This document shows, one piece after another, positions 59,276 to 64,000 of a stretch of 64,000 nucleotides of DNA. The position numbers were made by a program, and so were the translations under genes. Under the pieces are notes generated by a model, which worked only from the letters and a program-made list of their open reading frames with translations, did no database searches and was not told where the DNA came from. Numbering within the stretch: position 1 is the stretch's first letter; each line of letters opens with the position of its first letter. This DNA is from CAYVSP01 sp964453655 (lineage in GTDB: Bacteria; Patescibacteriota; Saccharimonadia; Saccharimonadales; CAYVSP01), in the NCBI GenBank assembly GCA_964453655.1, contig CAYVSP010000001.1, forward strand, positions 1 through 64,000, written 5' to 3'.

Positions 59276-60784
59276 TTAAACGAAAGTATTTTTACGGATC
59301 GGCCGCAAATACTGCTTTAGAATGGCAGCTTTTTTTGTACCAACTGCTCGTTCAACCTCCAATTCACGAGCTTGCAATAATCCTCGCATGCTGCCAAAAG
59401 TTTTTATAAGCTTTTTTCGGGTTGCCGGACCAATAGTCGGAATGTCATCGAGCATACTAGCGGTTTGGCGTTTGGTTTTCAGTACCGAGTGATAGCTAAC
59501 CGCAAAGCGGTGTGATTCATCACGAATACGCTGTAAAAGTTTTACGGCGTGCGAGCTCTTAGGTAGCGAAATAACCGCAAATTCATCGTTTGAACTTACG
59601 AAGCCACCCAGCTTCTGGACCAACACCTCATTGACTACTACAGAAGAGCGTTTGATATGCGCCACTATTTCTTCTTCCCGCTTAGCAAGTCCTATCATAG
59701 GCAACATTAGACCCCTTTCGTCTCTGGCCTTCAAGGCTGCCGTTAACTGCCCTTTGCCGCCATCAATCAACAATAAATCAGCCAAACCCCAATCCTTGTG
59801 GTTGTCTTCGCTCAAGCGGCGCGAAATGGCCTCGTGCATATGCGCAAAGTCATCATTACCTGGCAAACGTAGCTTAAACTTACGATAAGCCGTTTTATTC
59901 GGTACGCCACTTATAAAGACCACCATGCTGGCCACATTGTCGGTGCCCGACATGTGGCTGATATCATAACCCTCGATTCGGCGCGGAATATCCTTCATAC
60001 CAAATATCTGGTTAAGTTCGACAAGTCCTTGATCTTTGCTGATATCCATAAACTCTCGATCACCAAAAACAATCTGTTTATGCAGGCTTTTAAGGGCATA
60101 TAATTGGTTGCGATAGGTGCTGGCAGCTTCAAAGTCCTGCTTTTTGGCAGCAAATTTCATATCTTTTTCAATTTGTTGCATGAGGCTAACGCGTTCGCCT
60201 TTGAGATATTGCATTAATTTCTTCAAATTGACCCGATAATCCTTGAGCGATGTCTTGCCTTCCTCAAGACCAGGACAGAGTCCAAGGTGATACTGCAGAC
60301 ATGCTCGTTTTGGAATTACGTTTATGTGTGTGGAGTATGGGAAGATGCGTCTAAGATACTTCAGAGCTTTTTTAAGACTAAAAGCACTGAAATACGGCCC
60401 AAAGTACTGTGCATCATCATCTAGTGGCCGCCTGGTTAAAGTTACAGTGGGATGCGAGGCCTTATAACTTATACGTACATACACCAAACTTTTATCATCA
60501 CGTAACAAAATGTTGTATGGCGGCAAGTATCGTCGGACTAGCTCAGCTTCTAGGAACAACGCATCGAGTTCGGTCTCTACTTCTGTCCAGTCAACATCGG
60601 CTATTTCGGCCACCAGAACATCGGTTTTAGGATCACGTACCCGGCTTTTCTGAAAGTACTGCCGCACACGGTTACGCAAGTTGGCTGCTTTGCCAATATA
60701 AATAATCTCGCCTTTGCTATTCTTATGAAAATAGACGCCAGGCGATTTTGGCAACGCCGCTAGTTTGCTTTCGAGCTTAGACAC
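59276..60784 (-). CDS. uvrC: Excinuclease ABC subunit C
   Basis: 502 aa from GTG 60784, where TATAAT (60791-60796) ends 6 nt upstream; a TTG further upstream lies on the promoter. GIY-YIG nuclease domain (PKSPGVYFHKN, IIYIGKAANLRNRVRQYF), UVR motif (MKFAAKKQDFEAASTYRNQL near 210), RNase-H-like 5' nuclease domain (IEGYDISHMSGTDNVASMVVF) and a helix-hairpin-helix end (MLDDIPTIGPATRKKLIKTFG). About 100 residues shorter than E. coli UvrC but complete in domains. Confidence 0.95.
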   Translation of the reverse strand: MSKLESKLAALPKSPGVYFHKNSKGEIIYIGKAANLRNRVRQYFQKSRVRDPKTDVLVAEIADVDWTEVETELDALFLEAELVRRYLPPYNILLRDDKSLVYVRISYKASHPTVTLTRRPLDDDAQYFGPYFSAFSLKKALKYLRRIFPYSTHINVIPKRACLQYHLGLCPGLEEGKTSLKDYRVNLKKLMQYLKGERVSLMQQIEKDMKFAAKKQDFEAASTYRNQLYALKSLHKQIVFGDREFMDISKDQGLVELNQIFGMKDIPRRIEGYDISHMSGTDNVASMVVFISGVPNKTAYRKFKLRLPGNDDFAHMHEAISRRLSEDNHKDWGLADLLLIDGGKGQLTAALKARDERGLMLPMIGLAKREEEIVAHIKRSSVVVNEVLVQKLGGFVSSNDEFAVISLPKSSHAVKLLQRIRDESHRFAVSYHSVLKTKRQTASMLDDIPTIGPATRKKLIKTFGSMRGLLQARELEVERAVGTKKAAILKQYLRPIRKNTFV

Positions 60785-60808
60785 TACTTTATTATACAAA
60801 GAGGTGTT

Positions 60809-61009
60809 TTATGGGTTAGGAGCGTTGCCGCTGAAAACTTGTTCTTGAAATTGGGCAAGGGTAGTCGTCGCAAAATTAGCTACATCCGGTCCAACTTTAA
60901 TTGCAACAGCAACTGTAGTAAAACTGGCAAGAAGGCCAAGCCACTCCTTTGCCGTACCATGCCTGGAAACATTTTCACCTGAGGAGTTTGGTTCTCCAAA
61001 TTCATTCAT
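60809..61009 (-). CDS. Small hypothetical protein (66 aa)
   Basis: 66 aa. TATAAT (61017-61022) sits exactly 7 nt before ATG 61009, supporting a real leaderless gene. One moderately hydrophobic segment (about 24-40) between charged ends, so a single-pass membrane protein is possible. It lies 24 nt upstream of uvrC on the same strand. No family recognised. Confidence 0.55.
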   Translation of the reverse strand: MNEFGEPNSSGENVSRHGTAKEWLGLLASFTTVAVAIKVGPDVANFATTTLAQFQEQVFSGNAPNP

Positions 61010-61225
61010 TACGTTAATTATACACTATTTATCGTCCATACGCAAGCATAAGACTTGCGCTTCTTCTAACAGATATGCTACACTTTCAGATTGTTATTAG
61101 TTGTAATGGAAAGGGCGGCAATAAAAAATGTATAAGTTTATTTCAACATGCTCTAGCGCCGTCCAACCGGCTCTCTAGCTCCTTAATAAAAATCCTTAAT
61201 CGTTAAAAGTTACTAAAGTATAAGC

Positions 61226-61242
61226 CGCTGCAGGAGGCAGCG
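61226..61242 (+). promoter_or_regulatory. Shine-Dalgarno sequestered in hairpin loop
   Basis: CGCTGC/GCAGCG perfect 6-bp hairpin with loop AGGAG, which is the ribosome binding site of the ABC transporter starting at 61248. The loop may present or hide it, giving a candidate translational control site. Confidence 0.6.
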
Positions 61243-61247
61243 CGCTC

Positions 61248-63026
61248 ATGAAATCACATTCTACAACTTCTCAAACCTTACGGCTGTATTGGCACCATAT
61301 GTGGCGATATCCTTTTTACGTCCTCGGTATTCTATTTGTGACCCCCCTTTCGATTTTGTCTGAACAGTATCTGAGCGTCTTGGTTCTAGCTGGCGTACTG
61401 GATCGTCTAGCAAAGGGAAACTTCACGCCACATAATCTTTGGGGAGATTTTGGCACAAGTATTTTGGTCTATGCGGCTCTGATGATTATTGGCACGGTAG
61501 GCTGGCGAGTTATTGATGCTTTTAACTGGCGCCTTGAAGCCGGTGTAGAACGTGACATCGCCCGGCGCGTTTATAGTCACCTGCTTGATCAAAGCGCTAA
61601 TTTCCATGCTAACCGTTTTGGAGGCTCGCTCGTATCCCAGACTAATAAACTTATGGGCAGCTACATTCGCTTTGCCGATACTACCATCTACCAAGTCCTT
61701 CAACTGTTAACTGGCTTGATTTTTACGGTTATCCTGTTGGCTCCAAAAGTTCCTTTGTTTGTTTTACTGCTGGTGATTTTTTCTCTCACTTACATTATTA
61801 GTGGCTTTTTTGTGACCCGTAAAGTCCGCTACCTGAGTTCCGTGCAGGCCAGCCTTGAAAGCAAACAAACCGGTTATTTAGCCGATAGCGTTACTAATAT
61901 TATGGCTATTAAAAGTTTCGCTGGCGGCCGCTATGAGCGAAATCGCTTTGCCAAAATTACAGACGTGTCACAAGAAGGCACCTTTGCGGTCATGCGCGCC
62001 AGCCAGAAACAAATGGCTTACTTTAGCGTGATGAACCGGATTATTCTAATAATTGCCTTACTAATGGCAATTGTTAGCGTTACACTGTTCAACGTCAATA
62101 TTGGGATTGTCTTCTTAATTTTCAGCTACACCGGTAATTTAGTCGGACAGCTTTGGACCTTTTGCAATAATAGTCTTAAAAACTACAACCGCTCGTTTGG
62201 TGACGCCGCTGATATGACTAAAATATTACAAATCGAACCTGAAATAAAAAATCCATTGCATCCTGAAAAACCATCCATAAAGAATGGCGGGATTGTTTTC
62301 AAGAATGTCGAGTTCACCCACCAGGACGCCGGTGAAACACTATTCCATAACTTGAATATTGAGATTCCGGGCGGCCAGAAAGTCGGGCTTGTCGGGCATT
62401 CTGGTTCAGGTAAGACCACTTTTAATAGACTCTTACTCAGATTCAGCGATATTGATGGCGGTGAAATCCTAATAGATGGCCAAAACATTGCCCATCTTAC
62501 TCAGGATGACCTGCATGAGCATATTGCCTATGTCCCCCAAGAGCCGATTATGTTCCACAGAACTCTGGCGGAAAACATTCGCTATGGCCGTTCAAAAGCT
62601 TCTGACCATGAGGTTCTGGCGGCCGCTAAAGCGGCCCATGCCGATGAGTTCATTAAAAAGCTGCCTCAAGGCTACGAAACGCTGGTTGGCGAAAGAGGCG
62701 TAAAACTTTCCGGCGGACAACGCCAGCGCATTGCGATAGCCCGCGCCATGATTAAAGATGCCCCCATTTTGGTATTAGATGAAGCTACCAGTGCCTTAGA
62801 CTCTGAGAGTGAGTTGCTGATTCAGCAAGCACTTTGGGAACTTATGGAAGGCCGCACCGCGATTGTAATAGCCCACCGATTAAGTACAGTCCAAAAAATG
62901 GATCGTATTGTGGTATTGGAAGACGGTAAAATTGCTGAGGAAGGCACACACAAAGAATTGCTATCAAGAGATGGCGTCTATGCTGGCTTATGGGCCCATC
63001 AGTCCGGAGGTTTTTTGGAAGAGTAG
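61248..63026 (+). CDS. ABC exporter, fused permease and ATPase
   Basis: 592 aa. Six helices (about 15-310), then the ATPase domain: Walker A GHSGSGKTTF near 385, Q-loop YVPQEP, signature LSGGQRQRIAIARAM near 488, Walker B ILVLDEATSAL near 509 and H-loop AHRLS. A half-transporter working as a homodimer; lipid, peptide or drug export are possible. The region 61010-61247 upstream (238 bases) holds only a promoter-like TATAAG and the Shine-Dalgarno hairpin. Confidence 0.95.
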   Translation: MKSHSTTSQTLRLYWHHMWRYPFYVLGILFVTPLSILSEQYLSVLVLAGVLDRLAKGNFTPHNLWGDFGTSILVYAALMIIGTVGWRVIDAFNWRLEAGVERDIARRVYSHLLDQSANFHANRFGGSLVSQTNKLMGSYIRFADTTIYQVLQLLTGLIFTVILLAPKVPLFVLLLVIFSLTYIISGFFVTRKVRYLSSVQASLESKQTGYLADSVTNIMAIKSFAGGRYERNRFAKITDVSQEGTFAVMRASQKQMAYFSVMNRIILIIALLMAIVSVTLFNVNIGIVFLIFSYTGNLVGQLWTFCNNSLKNYNRSFGDAADMTKILQIEPEIKNPLHPEKPSIKNGGIVFKNVEFTHQDAGETLFHNLNIEIPGGQKVGLVGHSGSGKTTFNRLLLRFSDIDGGEILIDGQNIAHLTQDDLHEHIAYVPQEPIMFHRTLAENIRYGRSKASDHEVLAAAKAAHADEFIKKLPQGYETLVGERGVKLSGGQRQRIAIARAMIKDAPILVLDEATSALDSESELLIQQALWELMEGRTAIVIAHRLSTVQKMDRIVVLEDGKIAEEGTHKELLSRDGVYAGLWAHQSGGFLEE

Positions 63027-63037
63027 AGCTACTCTTC
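63018..63037. terminator. Bidirectional hairpin at converging stops
   Basis: GAAGAGTA-GAGC-TACTCTTC, 8 bp, containing both the ABC transporter TAG and the L25 stop. There is no long T-tract. Confidence 0.55.
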
Positions 63038-63706
63038 TTCGCCAGATTCTTTTTTAGAATCGTCGGCCGCTTCTGCCGACTCTTCGCCAGCCTCGACGCT
63101 AGCACCTTCTTCACCTTCAGTTTCTTCTTCAACTTCTGGTTCTTCTTCTTGGATACGAGGTTCTTCAACCACTGCAATCATCTGCTCTGGATCGTCTTTA
63201 ATGGTTACGCCATCCGGAATACCTAAATCAGCAACAGTTACACGATCACCAATTTCTGCCAATCTGGAGCCTTCAATGATTAGTTCATCCGGCAAGTCTT
63301 TAGGTAATGCTTCAACTGTTACGTGATCAAGCGTTTTCAGCACCATGAGGTTGGCCATTTCAGCCGGTATATCGCCAATAATCATAATTGGCACTTCTGC
63401 CTCCACGGCTTCGTTTTGATTAATAGCGTTAAAAACAACGTGACGCAATTGATGCTTTTTTGGATCAAAGTCAACGTCTTTAATAAGCGCCAGATGTTCT
63501 ATACTGCCAACTTTTAGAGAGACGGGGTGATGCTTGCCGGCGATTTGATAAGCTTTAACGACTTCCAGATAAGGAGCCATCACATGCAAAGATTCTTTGC
63601 CATGATCGTGAATAACAGCCGGCACCTTGCCTTCTCGGCGCAGGTGTTTGACAGCTTTTCCTAATACCTCTCGCTTTTCGAGAGTAAGTGTTATGTCTTC
63701 AGACAC
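63029..63706 (-). CDS. rplY: 50S ribosomal protein bL25 (CTC form) with acidic tail
   Basis: 225 aa. N-terminal L25 domain (REVLGKAVKHLRREGKVPAVI), the TL5/CTC C-terminal domain (VEAEVPIMIIGDIPAEM to DLGIPDGVTI), then an acidic, Glu-rich tail from about 175. It binds 5S rRNA. The tail resembles those on S16 and the KH protein in this window. Confidence 0.93.
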   Translation of the reverse strand: MSEDITLTLEKREVLGKAVKHLRREGKVPAVIHDHGKESLHVMAPYLEVVKAYQIAGKHHPVSLKVGSIEHLALIKDVDFDPKKHQLRHVVFNAINQNEAVEAEVPIMIIGDIPAEMANLMVLKTLDHVTVEALPKDLPDELIIEGSRLAEIGDRVTVADLGIPDGVTIKDDPEQMIAVVEEPRIQEEEPEVEEETEGEEGASVEAGEESAEAADDSKKESGEEE

Positions 63707-63785
63707 TAATTATCTCCTTGCTTTAGCGATTATTGTACCAATTTTTACTGGATAATTAAAGAGTAAAAAGGTAGTCTGGAGTGGT

Positions 63786-64000
63786 ATGCCTGATGTCCAG
63801 CATCTTATAGAAAGCGGTGGGTTGCTCCTTGTTACGGGGATTATCTTTGCTGAATCCGGTCTGTTGCTAGGTTTTTTTCTGCCCGGCGACACCCTACTAT
63901 TCAGCGCCGGCTTTTTTGCAGCTCAAGGCAAATTGCATCTTGGTCTACTCCTTTTATTTGTTGTACTAGCGGCCATTGCCGGTTATTACGTGGGCTATCA
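63786..64000 (+). CDS. DedA family membrane protein, 5' part
   Basis: Partial gene running off the window end (71 codons visible). FAESGLLLGFFLPGDTLLFSAGF is the DedA signature (E-x-G...P-G-[DE]), then AAIAGYYVGY. TGGAG lies 6 nt before the ATG. DedA proteins are polytopic membrane transporters/flippases linked to membrane homeostasis. Confidence 0.9.
   Translation, partial: MPDVQHLIESGGLLLVTGIIFAESGLLLGFFLPGDTLLFSAGFFAAQGKLHLGLLLLFVVLAAIAGYYVGY

Overview
The window reads as a chromosomal segment of a host-associated or streamlined Patescibacteria/CPR bacterium, most probably a Saccharibacteria (TM7) relative. This is an inference from gene content. It has a Gram-positive style envelope gene set (FemX, Mur ligase, NodB deacetylase, LemA/HtpX, SecG) and a short aerobic chain made only of NDH-2, FAD-linked dehydrogenases and a bo3-type quinol oxidase. 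Ribosomal proteins S16 and L25 carry long acidic tails, and there are many lineage-specific small proteins. The standard code is used, with TGA as stop. There is no rRNA, prophage, insertion sequence or CRISPR array. Ten tRNA genes are present.

Layout. 1-11 kb holds membrane and small accessory genes (three PAP2-type proteins, DUF998, PEBP, a zincin, a decayed MFS transporter), tRNA-Gln, a PAP2-like/kinase fusion and a sugar transferase. 11-22.5 kb is the respiratory block: cyoABCD with a cupredoxin fused to CyoD, cyoE, DoxX, an FAD-linked oxidase, NDH-2, a channel-like membrane protein, and a nickel superoxide dismutase with its maturation protease. 22.5-28 kb is an information-processing run (trmD, a KH protein, rpsP, rnc, NUDIX, nusB, rpmF). 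28-38 kb carries leuS, a deacetylase, a tightly overlapping envelope operon (Mur ligase, hydrolase, DegT aminotransferase, FemX) and two putative winged-helix proteins. 38-55.6 kb mixes tRNA genes, ligA, htpX/lemA, hypothetical genes, an archaeal-type IMP cyclohydrolase and a second FAD-linked oxidase. 55.6-64 kb holds an oligopeptide-type binding protein, secG, pepP, uvrC, an ABC exporter, L25 and the start of a DedA gene.

How the genes fit together. NDH-2 and two FAD-dependent D-lactate/glycolate-type dehydrogenases could reduce a quinone that CyoABCD oxidises with O2. CyoE makes heme O, and the Ni-SOD deals with superoxide. No quinone biosynthesis is visible, so the quinone may be scavenged. 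The Mur ligase/DegT/FemX operon looks like a cell-wall peptide or bridge modification pathway.

The most unusual signal is a ~111-nt element present four times (38187, 40495, 45811, 53258). It has two hairpins, an invariant GAGGAT hexaloop and clear compensatory base changes. Two copies abut the CCA ends of tRNAs and one abuts a possible structured ncRNA. Other notable points are elbow-variant tRNA-Cys and tRNA-Gly genes, loss of the K-channel lysine in CyoB, the CyoD-cupredoxin fusion, and a recurrent -10 box placed 6-9 nt before start codons, which suggests widespread leaderless mRNAs.
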